From contig CAADRB010000051.1 of NCBI GenBank assembly GCA_900708905.1, positions 646,380 to 710,379 of the forward strand: a DNA stretch of 64,000 nt. The letters are read 5' to 3'. Positions 25,301-40,300 of the stretch are shown piece after piece. The first letter of the stretch is position 1, and every line of letters starts with the position of its first letter. The notes under the pieces are model-generated. The model was given only the letters and a program-made list of their open reading frames with translations. It did not search any database and was not told the DNA's origin. The stretch is from Hymenolepis diminuta (taxonomy: Eukaryota > Platyhelminthes > Cestoda > Cyclophyllidea > Hymenolepididae). A program made the position numbers and the translations under genes.

Positions 25301-28300
25301 CACAAGAGATTGCGATGCTGCTGATTCCATTACAACGATGTTTGGAGGTGGTGGTAATGGGGCAGGTGGTGATGGTGGCTTGGGTGAGAGGGGTCGCAAA
25401 GCCTCCGGGGGAAGAAGGCAAGAGGGCTGGATCCAACGTCCTTCTGATGATTTCGTGATGAGCGGTTGTTTAGCAGCATCTTTAGTGTTATCCTCCTTGG
25501 TGGTGGAAACGGGAGATAATTCCTCGACAAGAGCTTGTGGAATTCCTTCAAGAGCAAGTCGGGGAACTGATGGCGGGTATGGAGTATCAAGAGGCAAGAT
25601 ACTAAAACAGAAAATAAAATATTGAAACTTTTCCATCGTACCGTTCAGCACACAGATCCTCGAATGAGATGAACATACTCAGTTTTATTTCTTATTTAAA
25701 AAACGCTCAAGTAAAATCGAATAAGTTATAAAGTGCTAGAAACGCAACAATTTGCCAACTTGCCTTAGTGAAAAACAGGAAAACCCCAAATCCATATCAA
25801 CGTGAGGTTAATCGAAAGGACAGAGTTTTGATATATTACAGAAACCTCAACAACCATTCGCGTCAAAGTAAGAGATGAAGTATACAGGAAGACATATGAG
25901 AAAGACCAAAAAACACAATGAGTAGTGTGAGAGGAAGTGGCCATCTGGCCAGTATAATCATATTCCTCCACCATGAGCGAGCGGCGTGAAGATCTGGCCA
26001 ATAGCTAAAATGACCCAGGTTCGGCTTCCCATGATAAATTTTATGCGAGCAAGTGTCCGAACAGGTTGATGTAATTTTGAGCTTACCCTACTTCCAGCAA
26101 GCTTGGAGGATTAAGCTATCGTTACACGTGTGAGGCTGCTCATATTAGCTAGTATGAGCATCACCAGCCATCGACCCGGAGGTGGGATGGCTATCAAACA
26201 TCATTTACAACAAGACTTCATGATATGGAGTCTTTGTATACTAAATGTCAGGGAGTAACTAAACCAATGCCTTATCTCTCAAAATCTGAACCAACTTAAG
26301 TCTAATATCTCGTGGGCACTTAGATCGTAATGGCAAGATATTACAAGCTTCTCAATAGATGATAATTACAAATTGCCTTAGTAATAAGAGAAGTCTCACC
26401 TATCAAAGAAATTTCTGATCTCCCACAACTCTAAGTTTTCCTCAGAAGTCCATTCAAGAGTTGTCTTTTGAGAGTCTGATTTGTTGGTTGACTCCTCTTG
26501 TCCATTTTCTCCCTCATCCTCATCTATTCCATCTTCCTGTTCATCTGCCTCTAAATCACTGGAATTCTCGTTATAATTGGGGCGACGTGATCGGCGAGAA
26601 CGAGCGGAACAGGGTATTCCAACTCTCCAGCCTTCATCCGCTGCTGGATCGTAGTCAGGATCTGCTTTACCCTTGCTGTTGCCCTTACCAGGTCGGCGTC
26701 CCCTTTTTCCAGGGGTTTTGGTGACCTCACCACCACCGCCGTTGGCAGTGCTTGAGGTGTTATTGCTCCGTGGAGCAGAGCGTTTGCGCACAATTGGGGG
26801 TTTGTGAGTTGTTGTCTCCACAAGGAAATTTGCTCGTAACCAGTAAGGATCCTAAAAGAGAAGTAAAATTCAATCCGTGAATAAAAATAACTTTTTATTC
26901 ACCCACAGTTTACAGCAGGACCGAAGACAAACATGATTTAATAATATTTTTGCTGTCATCTCATTATATATGGTGAAAAGCCCACTTTATGCTCCCAAAG
27001 ACGATTTGCTCTTAATCTGTTTCAGCTGAAAGTTGTCAATGTTGGATAATGTAAGCCACCAAGCATGCTGCTACTGAGGAATTAGAAACAGACTAAGTCA
27101 GCATCTTCGCCAACAAATTGGGAAGCACCTGTCAGTACGCAGATCAAAATGGGCAAACAATAAGTAAATGATAGCCTAGGACACTTGATATGCTCAACCA
27201 CAAACCCATGCTGTTGGACAGAAGTAGCCATTGTGGTAAAGTGGCTCGTTTTTACGCCAATAGAATGTAAAGGCCCTTCATTGCATTTTCCCGTGCCTAT
27301 AAGATGTGCTTGAATAGATCTCTATTTATACTGTACTCTCGCAACAATAGTTCTGAGCACTACTTCAATATCATGGAAAACTGGTTATACTCATCAGATC
27401 AAACGACACTTTGCCGACTTTGATATCATCATCAAACTGATAACTGTGAAATATCTGCTAAAATTTCTATTAACGACCATAATTCTTCCCAAGCTAGCAG
27501 GAAACTGTTATCCAGCACTCATATTTAGCTAGCGATTTATTATCCTGGGGCCTCTCTGATGGGAAATTCGCTTTTCACCTATCTCAATGATAGCCAGCAC
27601 GATTGGTCATATAGTACGTACACTGCTAAGCGTCTAATCTGCAACCTTTGACTTTGCAAGACGCTGACCTCAACGTCAATGACACAAAACAAACTGGTGA
27701 TCATTCCAACGATCGAATCCGATAATGCTCGTTAAAGATTTGATAAGTATTGAACGCATATTACCTAAGTTCAACATATGTGAAATTACACATATGCAGA
27801 AATTTCAATAAGCTTACACTACCGTGTCAAGAGAAAAAAAAATTGTTTACAGACTGATAACTTACCAGAGGTTTAACACCAACAATTCTCCTTAGAGTAT
27901 AACCACTGCCATGACTTTCTGAAATTATCGATTTGAGGAAGTATCGGTCATTGATTAGGGTAGCCTCATCGCACCTAGCTGCAAACGTGGCAATTTCATC
28001 CCAACGTAGTGAATGCCACAAGAGGCGTAAATGTGTCGCCAGATTTGCCATGGAAACACCATAATGAGAGGGAGTATTCAGAGGACCACAAGCGGACTTC
28101 GCCGATTGATCCACGATAATTATTTGACGTAATCGATATCGCCAGGCCTCTGCAAAACAGGGTCGACTTGTAGGATATATCCAGTTTATCTAGAAATAAA
28201 GTAAATTAGAAATCAACTATATGAAATGGCTGTTGAGCGAAAGCTAGCGCTGATGAAGTAGGGTCTATTTAACACCAGAAGACTTGAAGGTCAAGTGTTA

Positions 28301-31300
28301 GATGACGATATTCCAAGCTATTATATCAATCCCACAATTGTCACCCTAGGAAGTAATCTTGAGTCACGACCTTTCCGTAATAGCAAGAAGAGTTCACGAA
28401 TAGGAGCACTCTAAAACATTGCCAATTTGTAAAGAAGATATTGCACTTATAAAGCTTCGAGATGACTACCTGGTTCTATTAGGTTAAAAAAAACTAATTT
28501 AGAATTAGGAAGACGCCCTGACTCAGTGGAATTTACGTATGAACCGAATTTGCACAAAGGAAGGTTTCTTAACTATAGCACAGGTTACCGCTCAGTGATC
28601 CAACGAATATGAGCACTCAACGGAGAAATGTAACTACTTGAAAAGATACACACAATGATTTCCAACATATAAACATAAACTACAGAGGAATAAAATATTT
28701 AATCCTAGATACAAAAGGTTGTAGTGATCCTATTCTATATCTGCTTTATGTGGTACCACGATTCGCTTATCAATTTATCAGTTGTGTGCATGACTCACCC
28801 TGCTGGCCTTAAACCAGTTTATCTATTTCCTCCGTTATCTAACACCTATGTCGTGAATCACATTTCAGCCAGGCGATCACAAGTTTGCAGCATTTTCTCT
28901 ATTCATTCTTTAAAAATACTTTGTCTCCGACCCTGTTTCATTCTTGCCTAGTAATAGCTGAATTAGTGCAGTTGGAAAGGGAAGTAACTTAGTTGGTTTC
29001 CACCCCCTTACTTTGACAACTCCCAATCTAGATCCTCCACTCGTGATAATAAGGCCATAATGAATAATCCCAACTTACAACCGAGAATCATACCATAATT
29101 CTTAGGCTTAATTTGAATTCTGAGGTCAGTGAAATAACTATTTAAGTGGATAAACCCCAAACTATCCCATCTACAGTAAACTTGGTTCACATGATCAATT
29201 TGCACAAATATGCTTACTCAAAATTGTATTCTAATGTGATTCTAATGCATGTTGAGGAAACCTTGAAACATTCTAACGGATAAAGTGTGTTGACTTATAT
29301 GTCAACTAGTCGAATTTCAGATGAGATTATAATTGTCAGGCTAACAAAGTACGCAAAACAATTAAATCTACTCACCGTATCATTAATCAATCCTCTTTTT
29401 CACAACCAAGTAATCATTCACTCCATGTTGACACTTATTTCATCTACACCAAATTTATTATTTCTTCTCTCTTTTTCTTTCGTTCCTACCTGATGTACAA
29501 TATATTCACGACCTCATTCAACTCCTTTCTATTTTAGTTGGAAAGGATTATCGCTTGCTATTAACCCTCAGTCTACGGAAAATCTGTAAGTAATTTTCCT
29601 ACCTGGATATAGTGCTAGTGTACCCTATTCTAGAAATCGTCTACGTCACTTTGTCGATGACGTACTTAAACATTGCTTCCCTTAATACAACTCGGTCTTG
29701 TTTCAGGTACAAATTCATAGAAGGCTCCACGACTTCTTCAAGACCAACTCCTTGACATCATTCCGAACTCAATTTTGCTTCCAACTATTTGACTAACGAA
29801 ACTTATAAGTAATCTATTTATAACGATCATTCATCAACTTACAGAAGTGAGTCGCTTTTTTTCCACATCATAGCCGGGGATTTCTATCCTGCCAGCATGA
29901 CGAATTAACGATTTCAGGCTAGATCGGCTGAGCCGGAAGAGATTCGGAATGGGCTTATCAGTCGTTTGTTTGTTCTGAGGATAGCTTGAAGATACACAGC
30001 ATTCATACAATTCATCAGGCGGCCAAGCGTAAGGATTAACCTGGGGAGTCTTGGTGGGTAAATGCACGAAATATCTCTTCTGCAACGCTGCAATGTACTT
30101 CTCGCTAGAGTTACCAGATCTTACAACGGCGGCTCGATTTAGTCGTTTCAGAAGGGAATTGTCCATAGGATTGAGGGAGTATCGTTTGGCTGTTAATTGA
30201 GTACCACGTGAGACAATATCTTCTCTCTCCTGAATGCGCGCCTTCAGTTCAGCCGACTTGAATTCAAGATCACGTAGCTATAAGAGAGAAACATCTAATA
30301 ATAAATTTTCGTCATTAAATTGCCCATTATCACAAGCAGTTATCGATTTTCTTATATTGGTTCAACATTTTGACACGAATCTCTATACCTGCACTCAATT
30401 TTAACAAATCAGATAAAATTATTCCCTGACTTTAAGATTCTGGTTTTGTTTCTACCTTGTTTAGCGGTGAAGATTGAAGTAGCTCTAATGATGATACTTT
30501 AGCAAGACTGTTCTACCTAAACAAGTGACTCGGACATCATATTCTTTACGAATGTTATAGTATAAAAACGGTATGAGCTTTTGATTGGAGCTTAGCTTTG
30601 AAGGTAAATGAGTACAAAACGAAGCAGAAGTGAAATATTTCAAAACCCAATTTAAATTAATCCGACTAAAAAAGGTGTTCACCTTAATAACCCTATTTTA
30701 AAGGAGTGAATGATGTCGTCACTCCTATCCTTAGCGTTAAAGAGCAGTTATTGATAGAAGCTGGAAAGATATTTTTGCTTTTGATGCCCGCGGTAGATAA
30801 TACAAGCCTGCATCATTATAACAAAGGAGAGCTCATTAAAGTTCAACAACCATCTAGGCTAGCATAAACTGGCTATCATAAAAGCGAGTTATATCGAGAT
30901 AGTCGATATCGACCTTTCAATTCAATTTACCGGTCAATTAGATCCAAACATTGTTGACGCGGACTACTGATTTTTGAGATTAGGTTGTAGTGAAGAATTC
31001 AGAGACTTGATTTTAGAACGCTCCACATTAACGTCAAGTACTGGGGCACAACTGGCTTAATTAAGATAATAAGCTCGGAAAATCACAGCTAAGCGAGATT
31101 TATAGGTAAAAAAGATCCGAACTGCAAATGACGACTTATTAAAGTGAGTGCTAAATTTTTAAAGAATAGAGATTTATATTTGACCATTAGGCCTTGATAC
31201 AAGAAAATCAGCATTGAATTCAACCAGTTCTTTTAAAAAGGCCTTTTGCCTGCATTCATCTTGCATTGGAAATGCATTACCACTCTTAGTGTTTAAAACC

Positions 31301-34300
31301 TTTCCCAAGATTAATGCGCACTCTTTTATTTTGCCAATAACTTCAGTAGGAACTTCTTTTTGACTCCATACTCCACTTCATACCTTATTGGACCCGTTTT
31401 CCGTCCACTGTATTCACATGCTTCTCCAAGATCGAAACTTTTAAATTCATTTCCATGAGCAATACTGGCAACAATAGTTATTGAATAAGATAGTAGACAC
31501 CAACTAACCTCCTTGCGTAGATTAAAAATCTCCATATCAATTTCATACTGCTTATCAGCAGCTTCGGTGACAGCTTCATCCAATCGAGGGTCGAGTTGCA
31601 TAGGTTGGGTAACCATGCGGACCATGCGTGGGGCAAGACCTGGTCTTTGTTGAGCTACCCCACCACTAGGAAATGGAGAAGGCAAGAGAGGACGCATTTG
31701 AGGTCTGAGCACAGGCGAAGGGGCAATAGTGATGAGAGAGGAGGCCGTGGATGGCTGACGAGGGCGGAAGAGTTGTTGGGAAGCGGTGGCCTGTGAAGAG
31801 GGGACCACATGGACGATATTCAGCGGTTGTCGAGGTCCTGCGGCGGCGGTGGGAAGACTGGAAGGAGTTATCAACCGATAGCCAGCAGGAAGTTGAGACG
31901 CCTGTGTCACTATAACACCACCACTAGACGAGAGCTAAAAGAAAACGAAGGTTATTAAGTTAGACGTTCATGAAGTCATTTGAAAAGCATAGATATATAA
32001 AGGTTTATGAATTCATTAATCATTTCATCGTTGAATAGATTAAGTTGATTAATCATTAGAAGCTTCAGTTTAATAAAAACTATTGATCTGATCTAAGATT
32101 ATGTGATTTTCATTATGAAAGAGAAGATATAATGAAGACCTAATTGACATCTAAAACGTTTCAAATCCGTCTAAAATTACTCTAGGATTCTACAACATTT
32201 CTAACAACAATATACCTAGATATTGTATATTTCGTTATATAAAATAAATAATTACAGAATGAACTAACCTGAATGAGTGACTTTTGCAAGGCGGAGTCTG
32301 TTGATGCTGGGATTATAAGATTTCCTGACACGGGCGCTAAAATCAACATAAGGATAAATTATTCTCTACTCATTTTTAAATAAGTAGTACAGAAATGCCC
32401 AAAAAGTACCGGTAGAGGTAGTAGGAGCAATTGGCCGAATTGCTGAAGTTCCGGATGGCGCAGTTGAATTTAGAACTCGAACCAAACGCATCGGTCCTTG
32501 ACTACTGTTAGTCGATATAGGAGTACCACTCGTTGAAGTAGGAGCCTGTATGATTCTAATATTCGACTCAGATTCTCCATTTGAGGACTGAAAAGGAGAC
32601 ATCTCAGATAGACTAAGAGTATATGCAAAAACAAGCATGGTTCAAGTAGGTCTACTTGCCGATTGATTAGTAATAGTCTGAGGAGCTTTGCCCTCAATAG
32701 CCAAAGCAAGAAGACTCCTCCCAACAGGATTTGCACCACCAGATGCTGCACGAACTTGAGGAGTGATGGGTATTGTCTTCACTGGCGTAATACTGACGGA
32801 CTGGAAAATAATAAGTCTATAGGGTAAGCATTTCTTGTTATGCATGATGCATAAGGCACTTCACCTCAAGAGAATTCTTATCAGAATAGTGAAATACAAC
32901 ATTGCCAGATATATTCGAATGATCGTAAACAAAAGCTTTTCAAACTATCGATAAGACCACTGCTCCATAAATGTATGGATTAGAAATGACTTCAGGTGCC
33001 CACTTTCGAAGTCTTACAAAAGTTAAAGATGTAATGTAGCAGAATGTTTTCCACAACCCTAATACTAGGTTCAATGCCAGATTTTTGAGGTGATACGTAT
33101 TGCAAATAGATAAGCACCAAATTCCGCAAGACAATAGAAAACAACAGCACATACTCATCAATCTGAGCAGAGAAGTGAACAAGTAAACTAGCTTCACATT
33201 CTCATCATCTTTAAAACCTGTGCCTTCGCAAAATCCGAGTAGTATGGTGCATATTAGTCCTATAACTAAACGGACCACTATAAGACATTAAGAAATTTAA
33301 TGCAACTTTCATTAGCTTAACAGACTTATACATACTAAACGCAAAACCTTGTACTCGAACTGTAGGAATTACCTTAAGTTGAGTGACCTTCGCTGCGTCG
33401 CCAATTTTAATCTTCACACGATTCTGTGCGTTGTTCTCATCCACACCAAAATTTTCCACCTCCTCGTCACTGCTGCCACCACCTTCATCGTCAGCAGTCC
33501 CGTCAAATTGTGGAACACGGCCAACTCGAGATCTGAATACGTCCATAACGTCTCCATCGTCGTCTTCATTATCGCCGATGGCCTTTTCACCAACAAACTC
33601 TTCTTCCTCTTCATCCTCATCTTCACCAAAGTCCATAACGAAATCAGGATCCACATTCTTGGTCTTTTGACGACGCGAACTGCGTCGAAGTCCACTCGAC
33701 CTGAAGAAAGAAAACACGTGTAGTGGCTACATTTACCACAATTTTCTCGAATTAACATGTTTACCTATATTTCCTCACGGAAATTTTCATATTAACCTTC
33801 TTCGTAGATATTTTTAAATTTTCCTACTGAGTAAGCTTGATCTAAGACTTCTGTGTGTCCTCAAGGCCTACGCGATCAAGTAACCTGATTTACATCATTA
33901 AATAAAACTTGACTGCATAAACTGAGTCTGTCCGACCTTACCGATCGACAGTCTGCAGTCGTCTGGCTGAAATGGGTTGCCTCCAACTCTAAAGTGTATA
34001 TACCCGTCTCTATGCCAGTATACAACACCGCTTCGCATTCGCATAATCTCTCACTAAATCCTGAGCTTACTCTTCGTGTTCAGTAAAGCTTTTCGACGAT
34101 CGATCTCTTTTTCTTCTCTACATCTTGGTGTGTGGTCAAGACCGTAAGAAGTTAGCAAGGTGATAGCTCAGCAGGAACAGCCGTTTAAATAGCTCGTTCT
34201 TACCTATTTTTGTTCAGACAGTCATTATAATGCCTATTAGACCTAATCTATTAGCGTTAAAAGGGGAAATGCACAGAGCTTTCAATATAGAAAAAGCAAA

Positions 34301-37300
34301 AATTTACAAAGTAAAAGAGTTTTTTGAGATTGATTCTCATTGTTAAGATCTTTTCAGCATGAGATATTTGACTTTAAAAAGCTCTTTTAGTCTTTACGCC
34401 TATTACTTTCGACTGCATTAAAACCGAACTCAAGTAAACTAACAAAGCATTGATAGTGCGAAAATGCACCATTAATATCCACTAAACGCACAAGTGGTCT
34501 CTTTCGAAATCTGACTTACTCAGCATTGCTGCTGGTTGGTTTCGAGGATGAAGTAGCTCTAGACTCATCTGATTCGGCTCCACTTGCTACTGCGGGTGAA
34601 TCAAAGTTGGAGAGTTCATCTCGTTTTACTCTCTTCGCAGCGGGTGGCCGGAAAACGCTGAAGTTACTCCTAGCAGCAGGAGTTTGCTGGCCCCTTCTAC
34701 CGCCACCACCAACACCAGGTCGCCGCATTGGATTCGTGCCACCTCGAGATTGGGCTATTTGTCTCCCATTCTCCTCTTTTGTTTCATTAATAGCTGTTTG
34801 ACGTGCTTTGACAGCTCTGGCATGCTCACTACGAGCCTCCTGTGCCTTGGTAGCCAACTCAGCTAGATGTGATTGAATCTCCGCCATCCGGGAGAGCAAT
34901 TCTTCATGCTCCTGCTTGAGGGCAGCCAGTTCAATGGTCGCAGATTCAGCAGCGGCTTTATCACGTTTGTCAGCAGCCTGGCGAAGTGCAAGAAGGGAAT
35001 CCAAGTGAAATTTGGCACGTCGACGGTGAAATGAGGGCTGTTTGAACTCCTCCTTCTCCACTGGCTTCATTGGGACAGGATAGAACCTACCATCCCCTTC
35101 TCTGAGGCACTATAATTAAAGATAACAAGGTTAACCATTAAAATTCATCTACAGTGAACTCTCCTATCACAGATGAAAGAGATTTATCCAGATGACGTGA
35201 CCGACCACTTAATTGAATCAACTGGCCAATAGGCATAAACTTAAACTAGTACGCGACATAATGAACTATACCCAGTAAATAAAAATGAACACAATAATGA
35301 ATTCAGGACACAAATGTTGAGTCTTTGCAAATAAAAATGAGATAAGAAGGCACAGGCGAATTGATGATGCACCAACTAACATTCTCCTTTACTACGAATC
35401 TAGGTTCGACAAAAATTGCACGAAAATTGGGGGCTGCGAAAGCACATGAAAGTAAGTCATCAGGATTTTTTTTTTAAGACGATCAAGCTTTATTACTTTA
35501 AATTGCCAATAAGGTTTATCTAGTGATACTGGAGCTCAAATAAAGTAGAGTTCTCCCGATTCCTTTACTATCAATGACATTACCACTATTCTTAAAACTG
35601 AACCATCTTTCCTTTCCTTGTTTGAATGTGTTTTCATGATGAAAAGTAGAAAAACATTTTTCAGTTTTACCATGACAAATAAAAAATTCCCATCCTAGAG
35701 AAATGAGTGATATTTCAGACCGTCGCTTATTGAAAAATTCGCATTTAACTTAGGCTATTAACTAGATTATTTCAGTAATAAAATATACCGAATACACATA
35801 TATTACCTACGCCATATTACTATTTTGAGCCCGTTGACACTCACCTTAGAGATATCAATAACTCCATCAGTAAAGAATTCAGAGTTCTCCCGAATAATTT
35901 CCGTGGGTATACAATAGACAATACGAGGAACGTTTTGTGAGATTTGAACGCCGGTGATAGGATGTATATTTGAGGTTGTTTTTCGTGTCTCTAGAGCAGT
36001 AGCAGTGGTTGGAACAATCTAAAATATCATCACGAAGTGAGTTATAAGAGGGTGAAATAGGCATAAATACTACAAAAATCCAATTAAGCGTACGTTAAGA
36101 GGTGCTGACGATAAAACCTCAGGTTGAACACCCCACCCCAGACCAAGATAAGGAGGCCTATCTCCAGGTAAATTATAATCCGTTAGGGGTTTTCTGGTCA
36201 GTTCTGGAATTTTTCGACGAGTAGAACTGTACCATTGCCAGCCATCACCACCCAGACGTCTGTACTCCTCACCCCGAGTCTTCCAGACCGTGTGAGGCAC
36301 AGGCTGGACGGTTTTAGTTCGAACCAAGTTGGCTGGAATTGCGTTGGCGGCTGCAGCAACGCGTTCCAGAGCTCTCTTGCGTTTTTCTTCATCCCTTTGA
36401 GCCGACGTGAAACGATCCAGTTGCAATGGACCTGGAAACCATAAAAGGAACAAATATTTATTAAAAATCAAGCAGTTATATGCACCTCTACCGCGCTAGA
36501 TAACAAAGATTCAATACCTAACTCTGCACGACATTGCACAGAATGGCTGTCTGCACTGATTTTTATTAACCAATCTAGGAATGACCACAAACGATTTTCC
36601 CTATTCGATTCTCCTTAAAATCTTTATTCTAATCAAAATGGGCATTGAAAATCGACTTTACTTAACAATGCGCCAGTGGTGCAAGGGCCAACATTCTCGT
36701 ATACGAAGTCCGAGACAATGGGTTCGATGCCCATTGGTACACACTGAGTGGAATGGTTAACTGTATTGGTTAAATCTAGATAATAAATGAGGAATCAAAA
36801 TTTCAGGTTCCCACCAGGGAGGACCTATGACTTTATTCATTTACTCCATATGATGCTTTAGGGACGATTTCCTAAATGAACAGGGAAGTTGTCTTAGTAG
36901 ACACTGTGCTGATGGCGCAATCGCCAACGTGAACATCTGCATGTTAAAGTCATGAGATAGATTACTTACCGAATGATGCATGTGACAAAACATAGTAACA
37001 AGAGGAGTTTTAGAATGCGAGTTCTTAATAAGAGTGGCTCGAGGATGCCTTCACTCAATGCTTGGAGAAGTTGACTTTCATCAGGTTTGGTAAATTTCAA
37101 AAATTATAACCTTAACTCAAGCTTCAGATTTTGTTTCATTTACTAATTACGGTAACTTAACGATTTCATTTCACGTGATAGTATAAAGTTCTTCGCTTGT
37201 TACTGTTTAGGCTGCAGTGACTTCATTCCTCATCTATAATTATCTGCCAAAGGTTTTTATCTAGTATATGGCCCTCTTTACATAGTTGTACGAATTATAA

Positions 37301-40300
37301 CCCGACTTTTCCCCAATATCTGACGCCCGCGTTGGAAGCTTCATTATTCAACCCAACCACAGCACAATCTTACCGGTTACAAGGTTGTTGGCTATTCTTT
37401 TCTTGCCTACTAAATTATTGCCACCGATTGTGTCATTCTTGTCCTGGGTTATCTAAATTCGTGCTCATTAGCTCTGTCTCCCTATTAGCTACCTTTTTTA
37501 ACGATTTTATACAGAACAAGTCAGAAATACGACAAATAATAAACACTAAGCTCGTTGAAGAATGTTAGAAATCTGAAAAACAATAAAATATAATCGGTGA
37601 TTTGAAAAGCTAAATAGACTAATTAATGGTAATCAAGACATGACTAACAAAATGTGAATTTCAAATGGTGGCTTTGTATCATACTTACCCATAGTAGCTG
37701 TCCAAGTTCGAAGGAAGGATATCTGTCGAATGGACGCCTCGAGACGACCCAACAGATCAGTTAATTCAAAAACAGAGGAAGCCCTGAGAACAGCTTCTAT
37801 CCAATCTTTACGAATCATTCGCCAAGCTGGACACATGGCTCCAGACGGCAGCTAAATTATTTAAATAACGGACAAATACAAAAGAAAAGAAATCAAAATG
37901 AAGTGAACAAAATTACTGATGCCTACCAGAGACTCCAAGTAGCAGAGAGTGAGTTTCATGGTGTGAAGCCATCTCTGTGGGCCAACAGCATCAGCTCGTC
38001 TCCTGAAAAAATCTTCATGTTTAAGAGGCCTCTCTTTACCAACAGTCGCTCGGTGAATCATTTCAGCCGTTGCTTCAGCATTCAACCACCTCCAGGCAGC
38101 CATAGCAGCATCTGAGAGGCAGAATTTATTCGCCAGTGATCGGTGCTTCTCTCTTTCATCGTGTTGTTCCGGTCGAGTTAGAGCGATATTGACATGCTCT
38201 GCTGGACCGCTTTCTCCCATAATAGTGGGATTGGGGACGAAAACACCCTCTGACAGCGTGTTTCTCCATCTGCGCCAACGGGCTAACGGCTCCAGGTGAC
38301 TTGACGTTGGAGTTGAGAGGTCTACAAGTGCTGGACGCGATTCCTGATGTACAAGACAAATTTGTTGCTATTAGGTCGAATAGAGTACTATAATATTAAC
38401 ATTCAAACCTAATAGAGAGGCGGTTGTCATAACTGTTTTGGTGGAAGAGAAATGAATCATAGAGCTTCTCTGCGAAAACTGTACTCTATACTTCTCATAG
38501 GAAATTTTCCACTAAGTCCATGAAATTAAAGTGTTTATAACGCTCATCTTGGGCAGAGAGATGTCATTCTGAGACCCTTTCAATGATGCATAAGCGAGTA
38601 AAACTGTCATCTTTCCAATGGTACTAACCTATTCTGCTTCAGCTGCGAATAATGTCAAATTACTGCTAAAAAATGAACCCGAGATCGGGTTATAAAAAGA
38701 CCGTTAAAAAAGCAAATTTTATCCGAAAAATAGTGAACAACTAGACAGATGTCGTAACTTGTAAGGTTATATATCAAGCACTGAAAAATAAGTTTCTTCT
38801 ATTAGCGTGATGCAGTTTCATTTTGTGATGGAGTGATGACCAATTAGTTAATCCGTCTTCGAAAAAAATCTGCTGAAAAAGCGGAATCATCTTTTAACAT
38901 CAATTCTACCTACATGGGCAAATAAGTAATTCAATATCTGCGTCCCCGAAAATGATCCTTACTTCCGGACAGCACTTACACATGAAGAACCCGCTGAATT
39001 ACTTTTGCAAGATGATTCCTTTAAAATATCAATTTACAATATGCCTCGACAGCCTTTGAATTAACCTTCAAGAGAACTCATCGACCTATAGAACGCCTTA
39101 AGAACGAAAATACTCAGCGACTAAACAAGAACTCCATTTAAAGAGAAACTCTCGAGACAAAAGACCCTAATTCCACTCCTTTGACCGTATTTTTTTCAAC
39201 AAATGTACATCAAACTCCTAAACATAACTTCTGCACAACCTTGATTGAAACAAAAATTAGGCAGACAAACCTTAGGCGATAACCCTATCAAATGTGCTTA
39301 AACCGATTTAACAATGAGTGCATAAAGGGTTTCTATCTCCTCACCTTTATTCTCTGAACATGCATTTCCGAAGGAATAGGGAAATTTTCAAATAACCCAT
39401 CCTGATTATGGATAAGAATCCCGCCAGATAATTCCAAAATGAAGGCTATTTCCATTGGAGCGGGAGCCTGCGTCTCTTCGCTATTGCCGTCGCTCTTTTG
39501 AAGTGACATTGCGAGTTGGGAATTGGCGAAGAGAGCATTCAATTGGGAAGCATTGAGAGAAGGCAGAAGGGAGAGAGCTTTCGGCCACTTTGCCGCTTGA
39601 TCCTCTTCTTTAATTGTAGTCTTAATATCATCAAGTTCCCTTCTTATTTCCTCCGCTTTGGGTTCAATTTTCGGTTTCGACTTTTCCAATTGAGCAATTA
39701 GATTGTCAAAATTGGCACAAAGACCCCGCTCCCATTTGGTTGAGAGGCGCTGACGAACAGAGCAGATGCTTTCAAAAGAGGAGTAGTAGTATACTGGCGG
39801 TTCATTGGCGTAGGCCATATAAGAATCTGTAAAGGTAGAATCTTCAGGAGCTTTCTCCTCCTCTTCTTTCACAATCCGATCGTCTTCGCTATTTGTGTCT
39901 TCAATATCTTCAAGATCATCAGTGGGATCGTCGGCTTCCAACTTCTCCCACTCCTCATCTCGAATTCCTTCCATCAAACCTGGGAGTCTTGGCTCCCGTT
40001 GTGCGAAGTCAGTCGGCTCACTAAATTATATAATAATAATAAATTATTGAATTAAACACATTAATCAAAATAAACTAAAGACCACATCCATCAAGTAGTC
40101 AGTAGAGCCCACTCATTATTGAAATTATAAAGACATAATGAAACATGATTGAGTATTCCGACCGGAAATATCCAACACTTCCATTTGATTATTAGTATAT
40201 ATGCCGCCGAATCCTTTAAACCCGGCTAAATCAAGTTAAATCTATTATTAAACTAATTTGAACTAGATCGCGAAATAGGAAACTAAGAAAATGCAAATGA

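Noticed and set aside
33349..33723. Plus-strand frames opposite BPTF exon 11
   Set aside because: Shadows of the acidic, low-complexity BPTF coding strand, with no independent support.
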